Below are positions 41,092 to 52,280 of a DNA stretch of 64,000 nt, one piece after another. Source of the stretch: Adiantum capillus-veneris (Eukaryota; Streptophyta; Polypodiopsida; Polypodiales; Pteridaceae); the NCBI GenBank assembly GCA_014529385.2, contig CM043958.1, positions 138,115,043 through 138,179,042 on the forward strand, read 5' to 3'. The notes beneath the pieces were generated by a model. It did no database searches and had not been told where the DNA came from. It saw only the letters and a program-made list of their open reading frames with translations. Each line of letters begins with the position of its first letter. Position 1 is the first letter of the stretch. Made by a program: the position numbers and the translations under genes.

Positions 41092-41383
41092 TAGGGTGAA
41101 AGCATGTTAACCTGTCGCGCTTTTTGTGCTAGTTAGCAGTTTCAAGTTAGCACATCTTCGAAAATTTGGGCGTCCGGTAAATTTTTTACAAATAATATCA
41201 AAATTTGTTGGAGGTTGTACATTTGGATTCCTTGTTTCAAGTGCTTTCTATTGATATATCATATGTCATAGATCTTGGAGATGTAGCTCAAGCTATTGTA
41301 CTAGTTAGCATATGTCAAAATTGTGCTAGTTAGCATTGTCTGGGACATGAAAAAGCATGACAAGTTAACATGCTTTCACCCTA
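41092..41383. mobile_element. 292-bp MITE inside element B
   Basis: Both ends read TATAGGGTGAAAGCATGTTA in inverted orientation. They extend to about 35 paired bases with few mismatches (AAC(C/T)TGTC..GCTTTTT). TA flanks on both sides fit a TA target duplication of the Tc1/mariner type. Subterminal GCTAGTTAGCA words occur near both ends. There is no coding capacity. It sits between the protease stub and the RNase H YTTTERE block. Confidence 0.88.
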
Positions 41384-42758
41384 TACGACTACTGAGAGAG
41401 AAGCCCTTGGAATGGTTTTTAGTGCTACAAAGTTCAAGCATTACCTGTTGGGAAAGTTATTCCATTTTTATGTGGACCATCAAGCTCTTCTGTTTTTGAT
41501 TAGCAAAGTAATTATTCAAGGCAGGCTGATAAGATGGATGATGTTCCTTATGGAATTTGAATTCAGAATTTTCCATAAGCCTGGCCGAAACCATTGTGGA
41601 GCTGATTTTCTTTCAAGAAGTACGGAAGGATATTCAGAATCACCCTTGAGAGATGAACCAGTGGATGTTGATTTATTTCAATTACAGGCAGAAGAATCAG
41701 TGGATCCTGAATGGTATGATATTTATCAATTCCTTTCCCAAGGTGCCTTTCCAGAGGATTGGAAGCAGAATCAGAAGAAAGCTCTGATCATAAAAAGCCT
41801 GAAATTTACTATCATAGGAGGATTACTTTATCGATTGGGTGTTGATGGTATACTTCGACGATGTGTCCCTATGGAAGAAAGAATGCAAGTAATTTCAGAA
41901 GCGCATAATGGTGAGTTTGATGGACACTTTTCCAACGAAGCAACCTATAAGAAGATTCTGCAAGCTGGTCTGTGGTGGCAAACACTGATTGTTGATGTCA
42001 GAAGTTTTTGTAAAACTTGTGACATATGCCAAAGAATGGAGCGACCAACAACTGCAGATATGACTCCCTTGATGCTAGTACAACCACTGAGAGTATTCAT
42101 GAAATGGGGACTGGATTTTATGGGACCTTTTAAGAAGGTTACTCCAAGGAAGAACAAGTACATAGTAATGGCTACTTGTTATGTTACCAAGTGGGTTGAA
42201 GCTAAGGCTCTTTCTGACAACACAGCCAAGTCAACTGCAAGGTTTCTATTTGAGAATATTGTCTGCCGATATGGATGTCCAGTAGAGATTGTGATCGATC
42301 AAGGAACACATTTTATCAATGACATTATGGAAATCTTATTGGATATGCTTTCAGTCAAGCATCAGAAATCTACTCCTTACTATCCCAGATGCAATGGACA
42401 GGATGAAAGTAACAATAAGACAATAAAGACTATTCTCACTAAGGTGGTGCAAAAGAAACCAGACCAGTGGGATTTGAAACTTCAGACTGCTCTATGGGCT
42501 TATAGGACAGCTTATAAGGTAACTACTGGAATGACACCATTCCGAATGGTGTATGGCACTGAAGCTTTGGTTCCTATGGAGTTTGTGATCCCCAGTCTGA
42601 GAATGGCTGTGAAGTATGGGCTAGACTTCAACCATAATCTTAAAAAGAGGCTAGATGAACTGATGCAATTAGATGAACTCAGGCAAAGGGCTATGTTGGA
42701 ACAAGAAATTGTTCAACAACGAAGGAAGCACTGGCATGATCGCCGAATTAAAGTTTGA
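41384..42758 (+). pseudogene. element B RNase H and integrase, largely intact
   Basis: An open frame starts within the MITE end and continues as YTTTEREALGMVF (RNase H), FYVDHQALLFLISK, FHKPGRNHCGADFLSRS, then the integrase zinc domain (EAHNGEFDGHFSNEATYKKI, FCKTCDICQ) and core. Catalytic residues are all visible: D in KWGLDFMGPF, D in IVIDQGTHFIND, E in CNGQDESNNKT. The segment AYRTAYKVTTGMTPFRMVYG follows. It stops at TGA 42758 within the C-terminal linker. RNase H lacks its first strand because the upstream RT is gone. Integrase here could still be a complete domain, but it has no start of its own. Confidence 0.92.
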
Positions 42759-42779
42759 GAATTCTAGAAAGGAGACTTA

Positions 42780-43283
42780 GTGCTTCTATATCAGTCTAGA
42801 CTGGGTCCAAAGAAGTCAAACTTGAAGATTGCCTGGGCAGCACCATTTGAGGTAGAGTGGGTCTTCTCCAATGGCACAGTCAGACTGAAAGATTTATCTG
42901 GATTGTTGTTGCCAGGAGTATATAATGGGGCAAAGATCAAGCTTTATTATTCAGAGACCAGAGAAACTGGGCCAGAACAAGGTACTAAGGAACTGGAACT
43001 TACTGATCAAGAGATACCAGAATCAGACATTTTTGGACTTTTTCATGTGCAACCAGTTCCAACTTCAGAACCAGTACCAAAAGAACCAGATCAGGCTGAC
43101 CTTAGAATCAGTACCAGTATGGTCAAGCCAGACTGGAAATCAGTCCAATATCATTGGGGACACACTTTCCAAATTTTAAGCGCCCAACAGTCAAATGGCA
43201 CGCCAGTAGTAATTATTTCAAGGATGGGTCGCAGTCTTGTCCAATGCATGTCTGCCACGACAGCAACGTGCACACAAGTTTAG
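42780..43283 (+). pseudogene. element B integrase C-terminal domain
   Basis: After a short gap with a stop, the frame reads SRLGPKKSNLKIAWAAPFEV, then WVFSNGTVRLKDLSG and GAKIKLYY, the usual SH3-like DNA-binding tail of gypsy integrases. A longer acidic and proline-rich extension follows (PVPTSEPVPKEPDQADL). No chromodomain is seen. Confidence 0.8.
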
Positions 43284-43306
43284 GAGCGGTGAGTGGTGGA
43301 GCTTTT

Positions 43307-46300
43307 ATGGCGCGAACACGTATAACAGTCAGGAGAGTTAGCAATTTTTCTCATAAATCCCCTGCACGACTCTTTCCTCCTGTTAACCATTCGCCATCAC
43401 CAAGCTCCGAGGTTCTTCGTGCTACAGCCGCAAACCTCAACCTCTGAAGAGACAGTTGACTGTCAGCTAGCCTTGCCAGCGACAAGGGAACGGCTTCGAT
43501 ACGACAAGTAATGTAATCTTTCTCCTTCGCCTGTTTCATCGTCATCGTCCTCACAGTGTATGGTAGAAGGAAACGCTCAGAGAAGATGCAGGAGTCTCTT
43601 GAGGAAACCCAGGCCATAGTTGCTGTTGCAAATGCAAGCCTTCCCATTATTTTGTACAGCAAAATCCAGTGTTATGTATTCATTGATCAAGCAATGACTC
43701 TGCTACAACTCTGGGATCTTCGAGTTGTGTTGCAAGCTACAAGAATTTCTTTTGATGCAGACATCATCAAGCAAGTTCTTGATTTCTTCGACGCTGAAGA
43801 TGGTAGTGCCATGGTAAATGGTAGGAAGGGTCAGTGACACCAGAAGCCATAGCATTTGCATTGAGAATGCCCAACGAGCCCAAACCTTCTGTGGCAACCG
43901 CACAACAGAAAGTATAACTCTGAAGGAGGATGAAACGGCTAGACGAAAGCACAAGGCAAGCAGGATTGGAAGCTTCCACTGCTTACAGGTTTGCAGCCGA
44001 AGCAGAAAGCCTTAAAAACAACCCAACGTATGTATCCAAAAAACTGTTTTGCTATGCTGTTAGCCAAGATATTAGATCCACAGGTTTCTATTAATCTTTT
44101 GTCAAATTCTCTCACACAATGTACTCCAGAAATTGCCAAGCTAAATTCTCAAAAAAATTTCAAAGCCTGGTATGTTTGGCGATTCCTGTATTGTGCTACT
44201 GCAGCAGATGCTAATGAGCAGGTAGAGAAGGCTTGGAGTGAGAAGCCAATTTCTAAGCCGAAGAACATTGAGCTGTCCTCGGACGATGAAGAAACGGACA
44301 GTCAAACTATTTGAACAGACCTGAAAAGGAAAGCAACTGTAGAACAGGCTGGCAGTTCAAAAAAGGCAAAGACTACACTGACAAAGAGCAATGAGTTTTT
44401 GAAGCAGATAGAAAGCCAGGTCAAGACAGTTAACACTGAGAAAGCTGTAGTGAGCCAGACAGAGCAATCTGCTCATCAGACTGTGCCTAACCAGTCAGGG
44501 AACAAAGGCAAGAGCCAATTGGACAAAGGGAAAGCTCCAGTTTCCTCAACACTACCAGGTGGAGTTCCTACTGCAAATATTGGAAACATCCTGCAACTGG
44601 TAAAACAGGACAAGTTGCAGCAAATGCAGACTAAACAATTGAAAGGGCATCTTATGCTAAGCAAAGCTGATTATGCAACTTTACCCTACATAGCTCCAGT
44701 GGCAATATATGAGCCTACTGATTATGATCCAACCACAGTCAAAGACAGATGTTCAGTCCTCATACAGTCTTCTTGGAATACCATTGTCAGTTATATGGAA
44801 CAACTGATGGAGGATGCTGGATCAGAAGATGAAGTGAAAAAGCTCAAAGCTGATTTGACAAAGGCACAAGATCAAATTGAAAAGCTCCAGAAAGCCCGGA
44901 AGAGTAGAACATACAACACAGGGTACTGGAAGCTCATTCAAAAAGGACTAATGAGTTGCTAAACAAAACTTAGCTAAGGTTGAGTCTGCAATAATGATCA
45001 TAAAAAATCAATGAAATGAAGCACTGAGAGCTACAAAGCGGGCTGAAACAATGCTCAGGATGAAGCGGACGGAATTCAAAAACCTGTTAATGCGCCATAC
45101 TGCTCTGAAGGCCTCTTTGACTGGAAGATACATACCAATAACAGCTTGGCTAAATATTTAAATTCATCCGGCAATGCTGTTTTTAATCTAGAGAATATAA
45201 AGTCCTTGATGGAAAGTATGCAGAGTGATTTGCAGGACAAGGTGACTGAGTATAATAATGCTCTGATGAATCAAGCTATATTATAGATTATATTGAGCAG
45301 CAGACTTCTCCGGCGAGGAAGAAGAAGACACTAGGAAGATGAAGCTGATCAGGAGGCAGGATGATCAAGAATTTGGGCATACAAAAGGATGATGATGATG
45401 CCCCCACCACCATCTCCACCTCAAGGATCTGGTACTGGGGGCACAGGGCCAACTAAAGGAGGCCAGTCACAGCCAGACCAGCCAGGCCAGAATGAGGGCC
45501 AGGAGGAGGACAGGCTGAAGGGCACTAGTCAGGTAACCAGCAGACTGAAGAGCAACAGCCCAGTCACACTGGGAATCAACCAACAGATCAGTCCCAACTC
45601 AGCAGAGATGCTAAAGGGAAAATGAAAGTGCAGGATGAGGGACCAGTTGTTGATCATCAACATTCACTGCAGCTCATTACCTTGAATAGGCAATTGAGAC
45701 ATCATAGGCCTCCATAACCAGACAGTATCTGGAGGATAATGATCTCTTGTCTGACTTGGAAAGATTTCAAAGACTATATGTGGGAGCCAGGGAAATGTAG
45801 AACATTGAAAATCAGCAGCTTTCCATGATAAAGAAGCTTGCCGACTACCTACGCATCCCAGTACAGTCCAACTACTGGAACGAGTTCCTAAATGGATTCA
45901 ATGCTGATGTAAGAGTGGTAAACCCTCACTGGCAAAGGCAGCCTACTGCAGATTGTCGCTCCCTAGCCCTGGCCAGAACTGAAATTCTGTTGGGTAACAA
46001 ACCACTTACCGATGTAAGAAGGATGTTAGGGTACGACTCAAGGAAGTTTTGGTGCAAATGCAAACTGCCAAAGGTGTTTTGGATCAGAGAGTCAAAGCCA
46101 TTCTTGAGGACTAGACAGCCACTAGCAGAGGACCTCAGACGAACGAATGTCAGTCAGAGCACAGGAAACTGCTCTTCAAACATGTTTCCAGCTAGTGAGA
46201 ATCACCAGAAAGATGATGCAGCAGGAGAACCAGGCTGTTCTCAATTTCTTAGAATTTGTGCCCGATTCTCCAGTTCTCTTGTATGCTATTCTAGCAAGAG

Positions 46301-46975
46301 AAACATAGCTGCCAAGATTCTTTCCAGCACTGTATCCTCAACATCCAGAACCAGTTGATCATCTCACATATTCAGAATTACTGATGAGCTTCAGGATTGG
46401 TATGAGCGATCAACTGTGAAATGGAAGACTTGGCAGACGCTGTTCAATGATGCTCTCCAAATCAATGACATTCAGGCACTGAAAGAGGAGATGCATAGGA
46501 TCCAACTGTGTATGGCCAGTGGAAGATTCAAGTCAGAGGACTGACCAGGATTACTAATCAATTACTACAACTTACGGTCAAATCTTCTAAATTGCCTGAA
46601 AAAGACATTGCAGCAAAGCCGGGTCTGGCACCATAGTACAGGGAGATGGCTGAGATTCTTTTCGAAGCTCGAGTCAAAACTAATCAGCCTCTCCAGAAGG
46701 ATGGATCCATACAGCTTTGCATTATCATAAGCTGGCCAGAACCAGACTGAGCAAGGGCAGGCGTACACTCCATGATCCTGACACCAAAACCTATCATTCC
46801 CTCATGCCTTATGAAGTAGAGATGACCACCGATTGGCGGGATCATCTTGAGGAGGAGGCCATTTACTGATTGATTCAGAAGGAGAATGCTGGTACTGGGA
46901 CTTCTCAGGCGCCATCCAAGTCAAAGGGAAAACGAAAGACGGTCCAATGGAAGGATACTGGGTAGTTCCATCTCA
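43307..46975 (+). pseudogene. element B extra downstream reading frame(s), unknown protein
   Basis: A new ATG at 43307 opens MARTRITVRRVSNFSHKSPA. Codon-like segments follow, mostly in one frame: 43556-43837 (LLQLWDLRVVLQATRISFDA), 43991-44314 (NFKAWYVWRFLYCATAADAN, SSDDEETDSQ), 44399-44962 (KGKAPVSSTLPGG; coiled coil DEVKKLKADLTKAQDQIEKL), 45389-45625 (Pro/Gln/Gly-rich PPPPSPPQGSGTGG), then 45825-46358 (KLADYLRIPVQSNYWNEFLN) and pieces to PSKSKGKRKTVQWKDTG near 46965. Stops and frameshifts recur every 150-550 bases. It resembles a second gene of over 1000 codons in the place where some plant gypsy elements carry env-like or extra ORFs. I see no signal peptide or membrane segment and no known domain. 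Confidence 0.65.
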
Positions 46976-47259
46976 CAATTCAGTGCCGACTTTTCTCCTC
47001 AGTAGGCAGGTGGAGATGACAGCTCTACCTTGGCCTGATGAAAGCTCCACCTTGGCCTGGTGAGAGCTCCACCTTGCCCTTTTCAGCTGCCTCTCGCAAT
47101 CCTTGGCCTTTTCAACTGCCTACTCGCAATCTTTTTATGGCCATTTTGTCAGTGGTCAAGCCAGATTCCCAACATCAGAACCAGACGATGGATTTTTTAG
47201 TCTCACATCAGAATCAGACACGGGAATTTTTCAAAAAATTTGGAATCTTGCCAAAATTC

Positions 47260-47276
47260 AAGAAAGAAGGGAAGGA
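47260..47276 (+). promoter_or_regulatory. polypurine tract of element B
   Basis: AAGAAAGAAGGGAAGGA lies directly upstream of the TGTCGACGG start of the 3' LTR. Confidence 0.9.
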
Positions 47277-47759
47277 TGTCGACGGCTAGATAGTTCACTG
47301 TGTGGGAACGTCTTCTTAGAGGATGGGCAGCGAATTACTTAGTAGTTACTATGGTAATTACTACAGTAAACCCGAAGTGTATAAATAGGGCCCATTACAT
47401 TGTAATCGGGTTGGAAATTATTATCATTTGGGTTAGCGCCTTGGCTATACTTGTACTTGAGGATCATTGGCAGTATTGTCGGCTGTACTTTCTCTCTGTA
47501 AATCATATTCTCAGTAATCTTGATTTGTAATCCCAATCATGCATATATTCCAGTTTAACTTACTTCTCATCCAGTCTTCTGAATCTGAATCTGAATATGA
47601 ACCTTATTTCAGTACATAAGTCTGACTCTTATTTCAGTATCCAAATTCCAGTCTAGTCTCTGATTCCTGTCCAGTCTGTTGTCTGAAATCTTCATACACT
47701 AGTAGCAGAAATCTTCCAACACTGGAATTAGCTGTCTCAAGAGATCAACTCCAATTCCA
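47277..47759 (+). repeat. 3' LTR of element B
   Basis: It runs from TGTCGACGGCTAG to CTCCAATTCCA, with TATAAATA at 47380. It is slightly longer than the 5' LTR through small insertions (for example a repeated GAATCTGAATCTGAA). It is followed by the CTTTG target duplication. Confidence 0.95.
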
Positions 47760-49109
47760 CTTTGTATTATGGTTTCTCTCATCAAGAGAGACATTTTACA
47801 ATACAATCCTTTGTGTTCCTTCAATACTAGCTAGTGCAATGAAGATGGAAACTTCAAGCACTAAGAAAAACACTTATCAAACACAACATCAGTTCCGTCA
47901 CGGTCTCAGACCCAAGATCTCACACACCTTCGAAGATGGTGAGAGCTAGCGGGGTATGAGAGTAGATTGAGAGGAAGAAGGAGTATTCTTACGAGAAAGA
48001 TGTCATCTCCTCACATAATCACTCATATTAACATAGCTTAGCTTAGTCATTAGCATGGTAGAGGAGATGAGCATGCATTGAAAGCTTGGCTCTGGGTTGG
48101 ATTTGCATCACAAAGCCAAGAGTTCTTGGTGTAGGCCTCCCTTCTCACAAGCTTGGAGTAGGTGGTAAGCTTTCCAATAAAGCTTGAAAAGGAGAGAGAG
48201 AGAGTCTTTTTGCTTCACACATTGATGGCATGAGTGTGTAAGTGAATAATGCCTTTGAAAACTTAGTCCCTTCTCTGTCTTGGTCGACCCCCCTTGCTAT
48301 TTGCTCATGCTCACATCCTATTTAACCTCCCCAGCCTCAGCAATGGAAATTAAGCAGCGTAAGTGATAGCCTTTCTGACATGTGTCCCCCTCTCCCCTTT
48401 AGTGAGAGCTTTAGGTAATTAATAAATGCAAATAAACTCTCATTGGACCCCTTTGCCTCTTGGCCAATCGGAATCAGGCAAGCACATTGGGCTATTGAAT
48501 GCTCATTGGACCCCTTGGGAGACTGTCCGATAGTCTTCTAGAGAGCTTAATTCTTATTGGTTTTTTATTAAGTGTTTTTAAATTATTAAACTAGATTTAC
48601 TCTAGCCTTATTTTATTGGTCCACCTCTAAGGTCATCCAATAGGATCTAAACACCTTGTGGCCATCTGGGCTAGGGCGCTAACATGTGTCCCTCATTCCC
48701 TTTGTGTAAAGGGAGCTTGTGTGTGTGAGAGAGTTTCTCTCTCATCTTTTGCAACTAGGGCTCGCCCCCTCCTATGTAGGGATGCATGAAGACTTTTGGG
48801 ACACACATAAAACATCCAATTTCCTATGTTTGACCTTTGGACACAACCTTTGAATTTTGAAACCTTAGCATTTTTGAAAGTCTTAATGTGCTGAACCCTA
48901 AGGTCTTTGGAGCCCATTGTTGCACATGGCTCTTTTGCAGATGGCCCCCCTTTGGATCCCTATTTTCCCTCCTTTGGATTCGTACTCTGGCGGTCTGCCA
49001 GCTTAACCAATATTCTAGCTTTTTCTCCCCTACCACTTTCCCCATATTAAATGATCAATTTAACATGAGAAAATCATTTAAGAGAATTAGATATTAGTTT
49101 TTTATGACA

Positions 49110-51325
49110 AAAAGTGTCTTGTTTTTTTTAATGAATGTTTGCAGTCGATTCTCACAGTTTATTGCATTTTGTTTGGAACACGACAACTTGGAGTCTGTTT
49201 TTTTAGTTTCAAATGTGCAAAACATTTTCTATTGACATGTTACAAGTCCATGAGGACTTATAGGCCTAGAAGAAAAAGGATTCCACTTCTCCTCCACTTA
49301 TCCAAGGTGAAAAGATAGAGCAGGGTATTGAAAATTGAACTTAGTTCTATTGTGCTTAAGATCATATATGCAAAATGGTGAGTTATGCCCTAATTGGGGA
49401 AACATATGCACCTAATTGGAGGATAATACAAATTCTCAGGAGCACTATTAGAGATTGTGCAAGACTTGACACATTATTTAGTTATGCTTTCCACACACAT
49501 TCAAAAGTTTCATGTTCTTATGGAGTAAGAGGCACGTCAAAAGGAATAAATTTTTATGTGATTATTGATTTGTATACAACAAGAACTTGGATACAACTGT
49601 AAAAAAATATCTCATGACTTGAATGGGAACAATATCGTAATCTTTAATGATGCCCTGGGAGTATGCTTGGAACTTACTTGAATTTCCCAATATTTTGGAA
49701 TCAATTAGCATAGGAATAATTATTTTTTATGGAGAACAATTAGTGCATGGTTACTTGGATGCATTTTTGTAAAGGACAAGTGAAAGTATACTTGCGGTAC
49801 TCTCTAGAAATTAAGTAGCTTGAAATTGAGAACACATGGTATGTGCTAGAGCAATACATGAAAAAAACACATTTTTAACGAATCATATGTGTTCATTGAG
49901 CCATTTTTACCACATTTATGAGGGCCTTTTTTCTTTTCTTAAAGATGGATTGGAACAACATAGAGGTCATGTAATAATTGTATCAACTTTTATTTGTTAT
50001 TCCACTATTTCTAAACACCACGTGCTTTTGAGATCTCTTCAATTCCAACATCCTTCTTTTCAATGTTTATATATTTGCAAGCATTGATAATGTCAGTGAA
50101 ATAATCTCAATGTCTCAAAAATAATATTATGTATTTGATGTTTTAAGTTCACAACAATGATTTTATGCAGTTAGAACAAGTTACTAGACTATGATTCCAA
50201 CAATGCCAAGTGTAATATAAATTGCCTATATAGTAGTCCTATTGAGGGAAGCATTTGTAAATGGCACAAAGTGTGTGTGAAAATAATTGATAGGTCAAAA
50301 TCGGACAAGAATACTAGGTTTCAAGCCTTTTTCATAAAATTGGACTTGGATAATTCCCAAAACTCCTAAATATGTCTTTGATGCAATGGAATGCTTACCA
50401 AAGAGCACAATCAACACATGACTCTATGCATCTTGAGGATCCTGATGTGCCTACTCAATAATAGACAAACCAGCACTATTAGAATTGCTATAACCTACAC
50501 TATCATTGTGGAAACTTGTCTCATCAAAACATGGTCTTACATCATAACCACACACAATGTTCTAGATGCCATATGCAATAAGGACAAGCTACATTATGTA
50601 TGCCCAAGCATCATTGTTATTAACCATGGTCAATGGCCACACATGATGCAAACATTGTTTCTTTAGAAGAAAAAATTGCACAAAACCAATGTATGCCAGA
50701 TAGCACAATCCACATTAAATCACAAAGGGAGTGATGTAGAAATTTGAAACTTCAGAAACATGCACAAAAGGACAAAATTGCTTGCACAACATTATTCGCT
50801 ATGAAAAACAAAGGCCGAAATGAGCGTGAAATAAAATATTGATACTACCTAGATCAAAGATCCTTTTCATATCGATCACCCTATAAATTTTCACCAAAAC
50901 CACCGAGAACTCACCTCAATATGAGAATTTGAGCTGAAAGGGTGAGAACAATGCTACTCGGGATGCCAAAGCCTACTTTGGTACCAATTTTTGGGAATAC
51001 ACCAGTAAGGATGCCTTCAATGTTGTTGGGCAAGCATTGAATGCTTCAAAAAAGGGCTACACACACACACCTTTTGAACTTTGATTTTCACATATTCTAG
51101 AGTCTAGAATGCATCAAACCTACAACATCAATTGAGCAATTAAATGACCATAAGGAATCCAATTAGTGCATATAGATAGCCCGTGGATAGCTCTTGGCAA
51201 GGGGTTTGTAGAGAGGTGATCAATGGTAAAGGCCGTTGTTCAAATTCTATTGCCTAAACTAAATGACACGCAAAAATGTATGAGTAGCAACATGTCAAGC
51301 AAAAGAAAGTGAGCTTGAATGGTCT
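49110..51325. other. spacer right of A1, no gene recognised
   Basis: This continues the locus interrupted at 20801. Open frames of up to 91 codons (49375-49602, 49836-50087, 50391-50666) show no family resemblance. A short (AC)n lies near 51060. No RNA gene is seen. Confidence 0.45.
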
Positions 51326-52087
51326 TGTCATAAAATCTAATATCTAACCAACCCAAATGATTCTCTCATATTAAACTGATCATTTAATGTGGGAGAATAA
51401 ATGGAAACAAGGGCTAGGATATAAACATGTGCTTATGGATCTATCTCAACACGGGGCCAAGGTAAAAGGTCCAAATGAGAGATGGTCTGTCAAAGAGCAA
51501 TGCTACCTAATGGAGCTTAAAGAACTTAGGGTTAGCTTCATTAAGACCTCCAAAGGTTAGTGTTAAAAAGTCCAAACCTAGGACCATAAACAAGCTAGGG
51601 CTGACCTTGAGGTGGAAACCCTACCCAAGCTTGAGGTGCTTGTCGTGCTTGCCGACTAAGGTGCTTAAGGTGTTTGTGGGAACCTTGCCCAAGCTTGAGG
51701 TGCTTGTCATGCTTAAATGACTAAGGTGCTTAAAGTGTTCAATTCAAAACATGATCGCTCAAGAGGCATAAAATATTGTCATGCTTAAATGACTAAGGTG
51801 CTTGAAGTGTTCAATTCAAACATGATCTCTTAAGAAGCATAAAAGAAACATGTCAAGATCCTCCCTATTTGGCCCTCATGATGTGCTTGAATCCTATTGG
51901 ATATTCTTCAAAAGGGTCCAATGAGAATTTTGATGCATTTAGATAAATAATTAAGCTCTTTCTCTCAAAGAGGGAAAGAGGACACTTAACCAAATGATAA
52001 ATTAAATAATACAAGAGAGAGAGAGAGAAAGAGAGAGAAGAGAGTTTGACCAAGCATGAGAGGGGAGGCTGATTTGGCATATTCTAT

Positions 52088-52137
<50 letters not shown>

Positions 52138-52280
52138 CATAATGTGAAGTGCAAAGTGAAAGAACTCCATCTCCTTCTCCACGCTTGTTGAGAAGTTGAG
52201 AGCCTACATCAACACTCTTGGCTGTGGAATGCAAATCCAGCCAAATCCATGCTGCAATGCTTAAGCTTGCTATCCCCCTT
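51326..52280 (+). repeat. diverged A-family LTR in forward orientation
   Basis: The segment starts TGTCATAAAATCTAATATC, the same start as A-family LTRs read on their coding strand. It retains blocks such as ATATTAAACTGATCATTTAA, CATTAAGACCTCCAAAGGTT, GGGTCCAATGAGAATTTTGA and CATCAACACTCTTGGCTGTG. It is much more diverged than the others and loses similarity near 52260-52280, where A3 begins in the opposite orientation. Confidence 0.7.
52018..52134. repeat. (GA)n and (TC)n microsatellites
   Basis: GA-rich repeats at about 52018-52044 and a pure (CT)n tract at 52092-52132 lie within the forward A-type LTR. Together they form an inverted purine-pyrimidine pair. Confidence 0.9.

Larger units (their letters stand above)
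37817..47759 (+). mobile_element. element B: Ty3/gypsy retrotransposon with extra 3' coding region and no RT
   Basis: Two LTRs of 467 and 483 bp (TGTAGACGG.../TGTCGACGG... to ...CAATTCCA) flank the element, with a perfect 5-bp duplication CTTTG at 37812-37816 and 47760-47764. It sits inside the A1 LTR at a site unbroken in A1 3' LTR and in A4. Internal order is gag, zinc knuckle, protease, (RT missing, MITE present), RNase H, integrase, then about 3.7 kb of additional broken coding sequence and the polypurine tract. The RNase H and integrase frame is intact over about 458 codons. Confidence 0.93.
20802..49109 (-). mobile_element. element A1: Ty3/gypsy chromovirus split by two later insertions
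   Basis: On the minus strand the order is 5' LTR (49109-37628), primer-binding site (37626-37615), gag (37213-36112), protease, RT and RNase H (36078-33843), then after transposon T the integrase and chromodomain (24302-22750), and the 3' LTR (22395-20802). Both LTRs run TGTCATAA...TGTAACA on that strand, with first or last bases decayed. The frame is intact over 558 codons but broken elsewhere. Removing T (9.54 kb) and B (9.95 kb with its duplicated bases) leaves an element of about 8.8 kb. The target duplication is AAAAA/AAAAG. Confidence 0.9.
37628..49109 (-). repeat. 5' LTR of element A1, split by element B
   Basis: The LTR consists of 37628-37816 and 47765-49109 (CTTTG counted once), total about 1.53 kb, colinear with the 3' LTR at 20802-22395. 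Its outer end is TTTATGACA at 49109, followed by AAAAG. Landmarks such as GCTAGCGGGGTATGAGAGTA and CTCATTGGACCCC are shared. Confidence 0.9.

Noticed and set aside
43351-44139. Minus-strand open frames opposite the extra region of element B
   Set aside because: The + strand carries the longer, mostly same-frame series of coding segments. The antisense frames are shorter and unsupported.
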